From contig JNSE01000010.1 of the NCBI GenBank assembly GCA_000754455.1, positions 1 to 17,520 on the forward strand: DNA of 17,520 bases, in the 5' to 3' direction. Source of the DNA: an actinobacterium acAMD-2. GTDB lineage: Bacteria > Actinomycetota > Actinomycetes > UBA12327. The notes beneath the pieces were generated by a model. That model ran no database searches, had not been told where the DNA came from, and was given only the letters and a program-made list of their open reading frames with translations. Made by a program: the position numbers and the translations under genes. Shown piece after piece: positions 6,356-14,802 of the stretch; the stretch's first letter is position 1; the number at the start of each line of letters is the position of its first letter.

Positions 6356-9300
6356 TGACTGCCTCCATAATTGCGGTGTTGACATCTTTACCTTCGCGTT
6401 CAGCAGCAGCGCTGACCGCCAAAACCTTCTTGTAATCCTTTGGCATGATCTTGCTCATTCGCTTGACCGAAGCGTCCCAATCCTTCAACAAGGACTCGGC
6501 AACCGTGGATTGCGTGAATTCAAAGTGACGGCGAACGCTACTGAGAACAAAGGCGGCATCGGTTTCATCCAACGTTTCCACGTCCACCATCTCAGCATTC
6601 ACCACCCTGGGGTCTAGGTCGAGAATGTAAGTGACACCACCCGACATTCCAGCAGCGACATTTCGTCCAGTCGGGCCAAGAACAATGACGCGACCACCCG
6701 TCATGTATTCACAAGCATGGTCCCCCACACCTTCGACAACTGCCGTGACACCGGAGTTGCGGACACAAAAGCGCTCGCCGGCAAGACCGCGTAAGAAGAT
6801 TTCGCCCGAAGTGGCGCCATAGGCCACGACGTTGCCAGCAATCACGTTGGTGGCTGCATCAAACGAAGCGTTTTCGTCTGGGCGAACGATAAGTCGTCCA
6901 CCAGACAAACCCTTGCCCAAATAGTCATTGGCGTCACCGAGGAGGCGCAACGTGATTCCCCGCGGAACAAAGGCCCCGAAGGACTGTCCTGCAGAACCGT
7001 TCAAGGTGATATCGATCGTTCCATCTGGCAATCCAGCGCCGCCATAACGCTTGGTGACTTCGTAGCCCAGCATGGTGCCGACGGTGCGGTTGACGTTACG
7101 CACAGGAATCTGAGCAATCACCGGCTCTGCGTACTCAAGTGCTTGAGCGGACAGGGCAATCAACTGGTTGTCGAGAGCCTTGTCCAAACCATGGTCTTGG
7201 TTGACCGCATGGCGCCGAGAAGTGCCTTCTGGAAGCGAGGGAACATGCAAAATTGGCTCGAGGTCAAGCCCGGATGCCTTCCAGTACTGCACCGCATCCA
7301 GTGCATCGATTAATTCAGCCTGACCAACGGCCTCATCGATACTGCGCAATCCGAGCTCGGCAAGGATCTCACGCACTTCTTCAGCAATGTATTCAAAGAA
7401 GGTCTGGACGAATTCGGGACGACCGGTAAAACGCTCACGCAACACTGGGTTCTGCGTCGCAACACCCACAGGACAGGTGTCCAAGTGACAGACGCGCATC
7501 ATGACGCAACCCATGACGACCAGCGGGGCCGAAGCAAAACCAAATTCCTCAGCACCCAGCAGCGCGGCAATGACAACGTCGCGGCCGGTCTTCAATTGTC
7601 CGTCAGCCTGGACGACGACGCGGTCGCGCAAACCATTAAGCAGCAGGGTCTGTTGCGTTTCCGCCAAGCCCAACTCCCACGGAGCTCCGGCATGCTTAAG
7701 CGAAGTCAGCGGCGAAGCCCCGGTGCCGCCGTCGTGGCCACTGATCAAGATCACATCTGAGTGCGCCTTGGCTACACCAGCTGCGACCGTTCCCACGCCG
7801 ACTTCAGCCACGAGCTTGACGTGAACGCGAGCTTGCGGGTTTGCGTTCTTCAGGTCGTGGATCAGCTGAGCGAGGTCTTCGATGGAGTAAATGTCGTGGT
7901 GTGGCGGAGGTGAAATCAATCCCACGCCAGGTGTGGAGTGACGCGTCTTCGCCACCCATGGGTACACCTTGTGGCCAGGCAATTGGCCGCCTTCACCAGG
8001 CTTGGCTCCCTGGGCCATCTTGATCTGAATGTCATCAGCGTTGACCAAGTACTCACTGGTGACACCAAATCGACCAGAAGCCACCTGCTTGATTGACGAA
8101 CGCTTGCTGTCTCCGCCGGGCAAGGGTTGGTAACGCTCAGGGTCTTCTCCACCTTCACCGGTGTTGGACTTTCCACCGAGGCGGTTCATCGCGACCGCAA
8201 GAGTTTCGTGCGCTTCTTGCGAAATGGATCCATACGACATCGCGCCGGTCGAAAAACGCTTCACGATGTCCGAAACCGGCTCGACCTCATCAATTGAGAT
8301 GGCTGGTCGATCACCGGTGCGCAGGTTAAAGAGTCCGCGCAACGTCATCAACCGCTCGGACTGGTCATTCACCTTGTTCGTGTATTCCTTGAAGATGTCA
8401 TAACGACGCGCACGCGTGGCGTGCTGAAGACGGAAAACCGTTTCCGGATCAAAAAGGTGCGGTTCACCCTCACGTCGCCACTGGTATTCGCCACCCACGT
8501 TGAGGGTACGGTGGGCTGGCTGGATTCCACTACGAGGATGCGCCACTGAATGGCGCTTTTCCACCTCGTCAGCAATGACATCAATGCCTACGCCACCCAA
8601 CTTGCTGGTGGTTCCTACAAAGTAGCGATTGATGACCTCTTGCGATAGGCCAATGCATTCAAAGACCTGAGCACCTCGGTAAGAGGCAACAGTTGAAATG
8701 CCCATCTTGGACATGACCTTGAGCAATCCCTTGCCCAAGGACTTGACCAGGTTCGCCACGGCCTTCTCCGGATCAATGTCGATCACGCCTCGGCGCGCAA
8801 GATCCTCAACGGTTTCCATCGCGAGATAAGGGTTCACCGCAGCTGCGCCATACCCCACAAGCAAGGCAACGTGATGGACTTCGCGAATGTCTCCGGCTTC
8901 AACAACGAGCCCAACCTGCGTTCGTGTCTTTTCACGAACCAAGTGATGGTGAACCGCTGCAGTAAGAAGCAAAGAAGGAATAGGCGCGAGTTCGCGATCT
9001 GAGTCACGATCCGACAAGACAATGAAGCGCACACCATCGGCAATGGCTTGACTCACTTGCGAACAGATTTCATCCAAACGATCAGCCAGGGCCTGTCCCC
9101 CGCCATCAACGCGGTACAGCCCGCTAATGCGCGTGGCAGCAAAACCAGGCAAGTTGCCGTCCTTGTTGACGTGCAAAATCTTGGCCACTTCATCGTTGTT
9201 GATCACCGGGAAGGGCAAGATGATGCGCCGGCATGACGAAGCAGATGCCTCCAGGAGGTTGCCCTCAGGCCCCAGCTGACTTCCCAGTGCCGTCACCAGC

Positions 9301-10874
9301 TCTTCACGGATGGCATCCAACGGAGGGTTGGTGACCTGAGCAAAGAGTTGACTGAAGTAATCAAAGAGCAGTCGTGGGCGCTCCGAAAGCGCGGCAATCG
9401 GCGTATCAGTGCCCATCGAGCCCAAGGGCTCACCACCGGTTAGCGCCATCGGCGTGAGGATGATCCGCAATTCCTCGTCGGTGTAACCAAACATTTGCTG
9501 ACGGCGCGACACCGATTCGTGGGTGTACACGATGTGCTCACGCTCAGGCAGGTCTTCGAACTTGAGGTGACCGGCGTGCAGCCAATCTTGATACGGCAAC
9601 TCGTTAGCCAACGACGACTTGATCTCATCGTCTTCGACAATGCGGTGCTCAACGGTGTCGACCAAGAACATGCGTCCAGGTTGCAAACGACCCTTACGAA
9701 CAACGCGGGCTGGGTCAATAGACAGCACCCCGGCTTCACTGGCCAAGACCACCAGTCCATCGTCGGTCACCCAGAAGCGACCCGGGCGCAGACCATTGCG
9801 GTCGAGAACCGCACCGATGACTGATCCGTCGGTGAACGCGACGTTCGCCGGTCCATCCCACGGCTCCATCATCGAAGCGTTGTACTGATAGAACGCTCGT
9901 CGACCAGCATCCATCGTGGCGTGGTTTTCCCAGGCCTCCGGAATCATCATCAACACCGAGTGCGGGAGTGAACGCCCGCCCAAGTGCAGAAGTTCCAAGA
10001 CTTCATCAAAGGACGCAGAGTCCGAGCCACCATCGGTACAGATGGGAAAGAGCCGGGACAAGTCGCCCGGAATGACGTCACTGCGGAGGTTGGCTTCGCG
10101 GGCGCGCATCCAGTTGCGGTTGCCATTAACAGTATTGATTTCACCGTTGTGTGCGATCAGGCGGTACGGGTGAGCTAATGGCCAGGAGGGGAAGGTGTTA
10201 GTCGAAAACCGCGAGTGAACCAGACCCAATGCCGACTTCATGCGCGAATCGGACAGGTCAGGGAAGAAAGGTTCGAGTTGAGAGGTGGTCAACATTCCCT
10301 TGTAGACCACGGTGCGGGCCGACAAGCTCGCGAAATACACCCCTACTTCACGCTCAGCGCGCTTGCGCAAGCAAAAGGCCAGCCGATCGAGTTCAATGCC
10401 ACTGCGTCCACCTTGTGCATCAGCAACGAACAACTGCGAAAAGCGTGGTTGGGAAGCGGCGGCGGCAGCGCCGACCAGCCCTTCGGTAACCGGGACTTCA
10501 CGCCAGCCCAAAACCTGCAGGCCTTCCTGCTCGGCTACCCGAGCAATCGCGGCTTTTCCTGCTTCTTGCTGGGCATCATCGTTTTCGAAAAAGGCCATAC
10601 CGACGGCGTAGCTACCAGCGGCGGGCAAGTCAAAGGTCACAACGGCGCGCAAAAACTCATCCGGAACCTGAATCAAGATCCCCGCGCCGTCACCCGAATC
10701 GGGGTCTGATCCGCTGGCACCACGGTGGTCAAGGTTGACCAGGACAGTGATGGCTTGTTCGACGATGGCACGCGTGGGTTCACCGCTGAGATTGGCTACG
10801 AGTCCGACACCACAAGCATCATGCTCGTCCGTGCCGGTATAGAGCCCCTGCGGGGAAGGAAAAGGGGAAACCAT
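6348..10874 (-). CDS. gltB: Glutamate synthase (NADPH) large subunit
   Basis: Large GOGAT subunit: releases ammonia from glutamine, channels it to 2-oxoglutarate and reduces the adduct with FMN and a 3Fe-4S cluster, making glutamate. From ATG 10874 it has 1508 residues, as usual. A short propeptide MVSPFPSPQGLYTGTDEHDA precedes the catalytic Cys21 (CGVG), which is expected to be exposed by processing. Domains in order are the Ntn glutaminase (about 21-420; IAHNGEIN visible), a central domain, the FMN synthase domain with SGHDGGTGASP, the 3Fe-4S cysteines Cys1123, 1129 and 1134 (CVMMRVCHLDTCP), and the C-terminal GXGXG beta-helix. GAGAGG lies 5 bases before this ATG. The GTG 25 codons upstream, at 10949, lacks a comparable SD. 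gltB and gltD form one operon. Confidence 0.98.
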   Translation of the reverse strand: MVSPFPSPQGLYTGTDEHDACGVGLVANLSGEPTRAIVEQAITVLVNLDHRGASGSDPDSGDGAGILIQVPDEFLRAVVTFDLPAAGSYAVGMAFFENDDAQQEAGKAAIARVAEQEGLQVLGWREVPVTEGLVGAAAAASQPRFSQLFVADAQGGRSGIELDRLAFCLRKRAEREVGVYFASLSARTVVYKGMLTTSQLEPFFPDLSDSRMKSALGLVHSRFSTNTFPSWPLAHPYRLIAHNGEINTVNGNRNWMRAREANLRSDVIPGDLSRLFPICTDGGSDSASFDEVLELLHLGGRSLPHSVLMMIPEAWENHATMDAGRRAFYQYNASMMEPWDGPANVAFTDGSVIGAVLDRNGLRPGRFWVTDDGLVVLASEAGVLSIDPARVVRKGRLQPGRMFLVDTVEHRIVEDDEIKSSLANELPYQDWLHAGHLKFEDLPEREHIVYTHESVSRRQQMFGYTDEELRIILTPMALTGGEPLGSMGTDTPIAALSERPRLLFDYFSQLFAQVTNPPLDAIREELVTALGSQLGPEGNLLEASASSCRRIILPFPVINNDEVAKILHVNKDGNLPGFAATRISGLYRVDGGGQALADRLDEICSQVSQAIADGVRFIVLSDRDSDRELAPIPSLLLTAAVHHHLVREKTRTQVGLVVEAGDIREVHHVALLVGYGAAAVNPYLAMETVEDLARRGVIDIDPEKAVANLVKSLGKGLLKVMSKMGISTVASYRGAQVFECIGLSQEVINRYFVGTTSKLGGVGIDVIADEVEKRHSVAHPRSGIQPAHRTLNVGGEYQWRREGEPHLFDPETVFRLQHATRARRYDIFKEYTNKVNDQSERLMTLRGLFNLRTGDRPAISIDEVEPVSDIVKRFSTGAMSYGSISQEAHETLAVAMNRLGGKSNTGEGGEDPERYQPLPGGDSKRSSIKQVASGRFGVTSEYLVNADDIQIKMAQGAKPGEGGQLPGHKVYPWVAKTRHSTPGVGLISPPPHHDIYSIEDLAQLIHDLKNANPQARVHVKLVAEVGVGTVAAGVAKAHSDVILISGHDGGTGASPLTSLKHAGAPWELGLAETQQTLLLNGLRDRVVVQADGQLKTGRDVVIAALLGAEEFGFASAPLVVMGCVMMRVCHLDTCPVGVATQNPVLRERFTGRPEFVQTFFEYIAEEVREILAELGLRSIDEAVGQAELIDALDAVQYWKASGLDLEPILHVPSLPEGTSRRHAVNQDHGLDKALDNQLIALSAQALEYAEPVIAQIPVRNVNRTVGTMLGYEVTKRYGGAGLPDGTIDITLNGSAGQSFGAFVPRGITLRLLGDANDYLGKGLSGGRLIVRPDENASFDAATNVIAGNVVAYGATSGEIFLRGLAGERFCVRNSGVTAVVEGVGDHACEYMTGGRVIVLGPTGRNVAAGMSGGVTYILDLDPRVVNAEMVDVETLDETDAAFVLSSVRRHFEFTQSTVAESLLKDWDASVKRMSKIMPKDYKKVLAVSAAAEREGKDVNTAIMEAVNG
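6362..6366 (-). promoter_or_regulatory. Internal SD of gltD within gltB
   Basis: GGAGG on the minus strand lies inside the last codons of gltB, 6 bases before ATG 6355. It decides the gltD start against the ATG ten codons upstream, at 6385, which would place this SD inside the gene. Confidence 0.75.
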
Positions 10875-10953
10875 GATGGCCTCTCGTCGTGGTACTCCAA
10901 AGGGAGCCAAGGGACGACGCTGGCCCGAAGCAGGGACCCAATCTACCACGCCC

Positions 10954-10967
10954 TAGACCGAGGTCTA
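10954..10967. repeat. Palindrome upstream of gltB, overlapping the VIT-gene stop
   Basis: TAGACC-GA-GGTCTA is a perfect 6-bp inverted repeat with a 2-base centre, and it includes the stop codon of the upstream gene. A loose TAGATT (10945-10940), nine bases downstream on the minus strand, could be a -10 for gltB. That would put the palindrome over the -35 region, where an operator might lie. It does not look like the GlnR or AmtR sites I know. Chance cannot be excluded. Confidence 0.3.
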
Positions 10968-11690
10968 TCCGATCCCAGAACCCACCAAAGTGCCCAGGAA
11001 ATAGGTCAACAGGCCTGCGGCCACTCCGATACTGGCTTGCCTGAGCCCGCTGTACCACCAACTACGCGTGGTCACGCGTGAAACCGCGGCTCCACAAGCA
11101 AACAACGCTAGAACGGCCAAGATCTGGGAGATAGCCAAAACGTTTGAGGTCAGGCCCAGGAAGTAAGGCAAGAGCGGAATGAGCGCACCTACAGCAAACG
11201 ACCCAAACGATGAGAACGCCGCCACCCATGCCGAGGGCAAATCGTTGGGGTTGATGCCAATTTCATCGCGAGTGTGAATGTCTAGGGCCACCTCAAAGTC
11301 AGCACTAATAGCGGTGGCAAATTCGCTAGCCAAGGGCCGTGGCACCCCCCGCGACACGTAGGACTCAATCAACTCGGCAAGCTCAGCCTCGGGGCGATTA
11401 AGCAATTCCAGTCGCTCTGACTCAATTTCTGCCAGAGCGGATTCTGCTTGTGACTTCACCGAGACATACTCACCGGCAGCCATAGAGAACGCTCCAGCCG
11501 CCAACCCGGCCAACCCGGCCAAAACAATTGTTGAGCGTGGTGCTCCACCACCGGCAACACCGGCCATCAACGCGGCATTAGAAACCAAGCCGTCCATCGC
11601 GCCGAAGACGACTGGGCGCAACCATCCGCCAGACACATTGCGGTGATCATGGTGGATTTCCACCTTGCGCGCAATGAGGTCGTCATTCAT
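10965..11690 (-). CDS. VIT1/CCC1-family iron/manganese transporter
   Basis: Membrane protein of the vacuolar iron transporter family, which in other organisms moves Fe2+ or Mn2+ out of the cytoplasm by proton exchange. The 241 residues are typical. Visible are the N-terminal HHDHRN, then GWLRPVVFGAMDGLVSNAALMAG with the family Asp33 in TM1, TM2 ending FSMAAGEYVSV (Met70, Glu74), and a Glu-rich cytoplasmic segment (about 80-145) that in VIT1 binds metal. Three more hydrophobic segments follow (about 154-176, 183-203, 213-238). No ferritin-like N-terminal domain is present. ATG 11690 follows GAGG at 6 bases and overlaps lgt by 8 bases, so it is co-translated with lgt. Substrate is inferred from the family only. 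Confidence 0.93.
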   Translation of the reverse strand: MNDDLIARKVEIHHDHRNVSGGWLRPVVFGAMDGLVSNAALMAGVAGGGAPRSTIVLAGLAGLAAGAFSMAAGEYVSVKSQAESALAEIESERLELLNRPEAELAELIESYVSRGVPRPLASEFATAISADFEVALDIHTRDEIGINPNDLPSAWVAAFSSFGSFAVGALIPLLPYFLGLTSNVLAISQILAVLALFACGAAVSRVTTRSWWYSGLRQASIGVAAGLLTYFLGTLVGSGIG

Positions 11691-12549
11691 GTGCGACCTC
11701 GCCCTCTGCTTCTCTACGATTCATGGATTCCTCGCGGCCAGGCTTTAATCGTCCCACAAGCACGACATAAAGCAAGGCAGCAATCCCGACGAACACCGCG
11801 ACCCATTCATTCCACCGCAATCCCAGCAGTTCCGGTGATGCGTCAATGCGCAAACTCTCGATTGCTCCACGACCCAGGCAATAAATCGCGATGTACAGAG
11901 CGAATACTCGCCCGTGACCTAGCCGGAATCGACGATCCGCCCACACCACTACTGCAGCTGCCGCCAAGCACCATAAGCATTCGTATAAAAACGTTGGATG
12001 AAAGGTCTCAAAATCGGTGTAGCCGTTTGGTCGAAATTCCGCATCAATCTGCAGCCCCCAGGGCAATGTCGTGGGTCGACCAAACAGCTCTTGGTTAAAC
12101 CAATTTCCCCAGCGCCCAATCGCTTGCGCAACAGCTAACCCAGGGGCCAAGGCATCGGCGATAGGAGGGAGGAGCAGCCCTTTGCGACGAGCACCAATCC
12201 ACACACCCACTGAACCAAAGAGAACTGCTCCCCAGATTCCTAAGCCGCCTTCCCACACTTTGATGGCACGCGAGGGGTCACCGCCGGGACCAAAGTACGT
12301 TCCCCACGAGGTAAGGACGTGATAGATCCGACCGCCGACTATGCCGAAGGGCACCGCCCAAATCGCCATGTCCGCGACAACCCCTGCTTGACCGCCGCGC
12401 GCCACGTAGCGCCGATTGCCAATGATGATGGCCGCGAAAATTCCGACAATGATGGCAAGCGCATAGCCTCGAACGGGAAAAAATCCGAGGTTCCACACTC
12501 CCTGCGAAGGGCTAGGAAGGAAAGCCAGCAGGTGACCTGGTTGGCTCAC
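11683..12549 (-). CDS. lgt: Prolipoprotein diacylglyceryl transferase
   Basis: Integral membrane enzyme that transfers diacylglycerol from phosphatidylglycerol to the lipobox cysteine of preprolipoproteins, the first step of lipoprotein maturation. The 288 residues carry VRGYALAI in TM1, VGGRIYHV (Arg74), WEGGLGIWGA, the signature AQAIGRWGNWFNQELFG (Arg146), HPTFLYE and GRGAIESLRID (Arg228, Glu232, Arg235). Several hydrophobic helices are visible. The start is GTG 12549 with TGAGGA about 7 bases upstream. The gene follows the DsbA-like gene after 28 bases and overlaps the VIT-family gene. The charged C-terminal tail (about 265-288) is poorly conserved in the family. Confidence 0.97.
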   Translation of the reverse strand: MSQPGHLLAFLPSPSQGVWNLGFFPVRGYALAIIVGIFAAIIIGNRRYVARGGQAGVVADMAIWAVPFGIVGGRIYHVLTSWGTYFGPGGDPSRAIKVWEGGLGIWGAVLFGSVGVWIGARRKGLLLPPIADALAPGLAVAQAIGRWGNWFNQELFGRPTTLPWGLQIDAEFRPNGYTDFETFHPTFLYECLWCLAAAAVVVWADRRFRLGHGRVFALYIAIYCLGRGAIESLRIDASPELLGLRWNEWVAVFVGIAALLYVVLVGRLKPGREESMNRREAEGEVAHE

Positions 12550-12577
12550 GCTAAATCCTCACTACCCCAGGTGGGAA

Positions 12578-13375
12578 TTACTTAGCTGCCTTTGCAACAG
12601 CTGCCGCAATGGACTCGTTCGTGATGGGACGCTCAAGTTCCTTGCCGTTGATGTACAGCGAGGGAGTGGCCGTGACCGGAACATTTTCCGCTGCACGCTG
12701 GACGCCGTTCTTTACCCACTTTTGGTACTTCAATCCGGTCACACAGGTTTGGAAATCCTTGGAGGTAATCCCTGCATCCGCTCCGAACTGCAGGAGTTCC
12801 TGATCTGTGTATCCCGTGCCCTCTCTTGCCGGCTGGTTGGCGTACACGATGCCGTGGTAGGTCAGGTACTTGCCCTCGTCAGCAGCACACGCTGATGCAT
12901 TGGCTGAACGAAGTGAGGAGTCGTTGTTCAGGCTTCGATCCAAGAAAGACAGCGGGTGATAAACAGCCTTTACTTTTCCTTGGCTCAAGAGTTTGTTGAC
13001 TCCTGCTGACGTGGCATCTTCGAAGCCCTTGCACGCCGGGCATTGGAAGTCTTCATAAAAGTCCAAAACGGGAGTCTTCGCGCCGGCAGCCTCAACGTTG
13101 AGGTCAGATTGGCCACCACCGTTGATCGCTCCAGCGCCCACCTCAATGCCGTAGGTCGTTTCATTGGCACCCTTAGGAAGCGGACCCACGTCGGATGCAC
13201 TCTTGCTCTGATTGCTGACGGAGACGCCAACCAAGATGCCCAAGACAACCACGATGGCAACGGTGGCCCCGCCAAAGATTAACGAGCGGCGACGATCAGC
13301 AGCTTTTTGAGCGGCACGTTCAGCAGCCAGTCGTGCTTGAGCTTCCGCGCGCGCTTCCTTATCTCCCTTACCCAT
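12578..13375 (-). CDS. Membrane-anchored DsbA-like thioredoxin-fold oxidoreductase
   Basis: Extracytoplasmic thiol-disulfide enzyme, likely an oxidase of exported proteins. A charged Ala/Arg/Lys-rich cytoplasmic N-terminus (1-30) precedes one transmembrane segment (about 31-53); there is no lipobox or clear signal cleavage site. The DsbA-type domain shows FYEDFQCPACKGFE with active Cys112 and Cys115 and the cis-proline loop VTATPSLYING (Pro238). A second cysteine pair, Cys163 and Cys211, may form the structural disulfide known in actinobacterial DsbA proteins. ATG 13375 follows AGGGAGAA. It lies 11 bases after the MauE-like gene, which probably reoxidises it. An alternative role as a reductase (DsbC/G-like) cannot be ruled out. 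Confidence 0.92.
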   Translation of the reverse strand: MGKGDKEARAEAQARLAAERAAQKAADRRRSLIFGGATVAIVVVLGILVGVSVSNQSKSASDVGPLPKGANETTYGIEVGAGAINGGGQSDLNVEAAGAKTPVLDFYEDFQCPACKGFEDATSAGVNKLLSQGKVKAVYHPLSFLDRSLNNDSSLRSANASACAADEGKYLTYHGIVYANQPAREGTGYTDQELLQFGADAGITSKDFQTCVTGLKYQKWVKNGVQRAAENVPVTATPSLYINGKELERPITNESIAAAVAKAAK

Positions 13376-13386
13376 TGCCGTTCTCC

Positions 13387-13935
13387 CTATTCCTCGTCAT
13401 CTTGCATGAGTTTATACACCTTGTGCATGTGTGGCCTTGCAATTGAATCTAGCGCCCACAAGGTGCGTGGCCACACCACAAGCCATATCGCCATGCCCAC
13501 CAAAATGAGATCTCGAATAATCTCGCGGGCATATTCATACGGATTGATTGGACTACCGGACGCCCCGCCATCGTTAAAGCATCCACACTCGATGCTTAGT
13601 CCTCGAGCCCACACCGAAATGATGCCAACGATGAAGATCACCATCAACAGGGCGGCAGCGCTGGCTGCTACGCGAGTAAACAAACCCGCGATCAAGAGCA
13701 CGCCGATGAGGATTTCTAGTGGCGGAAGTGCATACCCCACCACTTCAGCCTGAATCGGTTGTGGAAAGAGGCGATACGCCTTGACAGCAACTGCTGACTG
13801 CCCAAGGTCAGTGATCTTTAATCCACCGGCAATCAAGAGCACGATGCCAAGCGAGATGCGAAAGGCAGTTCCCACCGCAGCACCATGATCATGCACATGC
13901 CGCAACGCGCCCTTGAGCTCGTACGTCTGACTCAC
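13387..13935 (-). CDS. MauE/DoxX-family membrane protein, probable redox partner of the DsbA-like protein
   Basis: The 182-residue protein has four hydrophobic segments (about 24-42, 65-86, 89-110, 138-158), as in the MauE/DoxX family. MauE-type proteins are linked to disulfide formation. Here a vicinal pair ECGCF (Cys117, Cys119) stands after TM3, on a loop that could face outside, a suitable site to pass electrons from the DsbA-like protein to quinone. This role is inferred from the family and from the immediate downstream neighbour. GTG 13935 is preceded by GGAGGG at 5 bases. The gene is 66 bases after trpA, with no obvious terminator between them. It could start a new transcript or be read through from trp. 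Confidence 0.88.
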   Translation of the reverse strand: MSQTYELKGALRHVHDHGAAVGTAFRISLGIVLLIAGGLKITDLGQSAVAVKAYRLFPQPIQAEVVGYALPPLEILIGVLLIAGLFTRVAASAAALLMVIFIVGIISVWARGLSIECGCFNDGGASGSPINPYEYAREIIRDLILVGMAIWLVVWPRTLWALDSIARPHMHKVYKLMQDDEE

Positions 13936-14001
13936 AACGACCCTCCTGTGCGCACTAGCCTCTCACGCAGGGTTGGACGACGCCATCTCTCCATGCGTTC
14001 C

Positions 14002-14802
14002 CTACCGAGGTTGGTGCGTTGCAATGGCCAATTCCCCAGCCAACTCAGCAACCGCCCTAGTCCCGTCGGCTTCGGTTTCGGCATCAATGAGCAAGCGAAT
14101 AAACGCTGACCCAACAATCACCCCATCGGCGTAGGCGGCCACTTCCCGCGCTTGATCAGGGGCTGACACTCCGAGCCCCACAGCAACCGGTGAGGTTGAT
14201 CGGGCACGAATGCGGTCCACGAGTTCGTGCGCCCTGACGCCCACGGAAGCGCGAGCGCCGGTAACACCCATGGTTGAGGCAGCGTAAATGAAACCGGTGG
14301 TGACTTCGGCCACCTTGTCGATGCGTTCTACTGGCGATGACGGGGCGACAAGAAAAACAGTTTCAAGACCAGCAGCCTGCGCCGCCGCGGTCCATGCTCC
14401 AGATTCCTCGGGAGTCAAGTCAGGTGTGATTACTCCGGCGCCACCAGCTGCAGCCAAATCCTGAGCGAATCGCTCTACCCCATAGCGCTCAACAGGATTC
14501 CAATAAGTCATCACCAACGTGGGGGCACCCGTCTTCGCAACTACCGCGACCGTGGCAAACACATCTGCGATGCGCACACCTGCTTGCAGGGCATGCTCAA
14601 CGGCTTCTTGAATAACTGGACCGTCCATCACGGGATCGGAATACGGCAAACCAATCTCGATAACGTCCACACCCGACTCGACCATGGCAACAGCCGCCGC
14701 AATGCAGCCGTCAACGCTAGGAAAGCCCGCCGGCAGATACCCCACGAGCAGAGCGGAGTTGCGGGCACGGGCGGCTTCAAAAGATGAGCGCAACGAACTC
14801 AT
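14002..14802 (-). CDS. trpA: Tryptophan synthase alpha chain
   Basis: Splits indole-3-glycerol phosphate into indole and glyceraldehyde 3-phosphate and passes indole to TrpB through a tunnel. The 266 residues form a TIM barrel. The catalytic Glu49 (in VIEIGLPYSDP) and Asp60 (VMDGP) fall at the same numbers as in the Salmonella enzyme. GFIYAASTMGVTGAR and VAVGLGVSAPDQ are phosphate-binding loops. The ATG overlaps the trpB stop as ATGA, and the bases upstream have no strong SD, suggesting coupled translation. Confidence 0.98.
   Translation of the reverse strand: MSSLRSSFEAARARNSALLVGYLPAGFPSVDGCIAAAVAMVESGVDVIEIGLPYSDPVMDGPVIQEAVEHALQAGVRIADVFATVAVVAKTGAPTLVMTYWNPVERYGVERFAQDLAAAGGAGVITPDLTPEESGAWTAAAQAAGLETVFLVAPSSPVERIDKVAEVTTGFIYAASTMGVTGARASVGVRAHELVDRIRARSTSPVAVGLGVSAPDQAREVAAYADGVIVGSAFIRLLIDAETEADGTRAVAELAGELAIATHQPR

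Noticed and set aside
10875..10949. Longer gltB start at GTG 10949 (25 extra residues)
   Set aside because: No good SD. ATG 10874 has GAGAGG at 5 bases and leaves a normal 20-residue propeptide before the catalytic Cys.
11490..11525. Tandem repeat of an AACCCGGCC-like unit
   Set aside because: Just two copies inside the VIT-family gene, explained by Ala-Gly-Leu repeats in a membrane helix.
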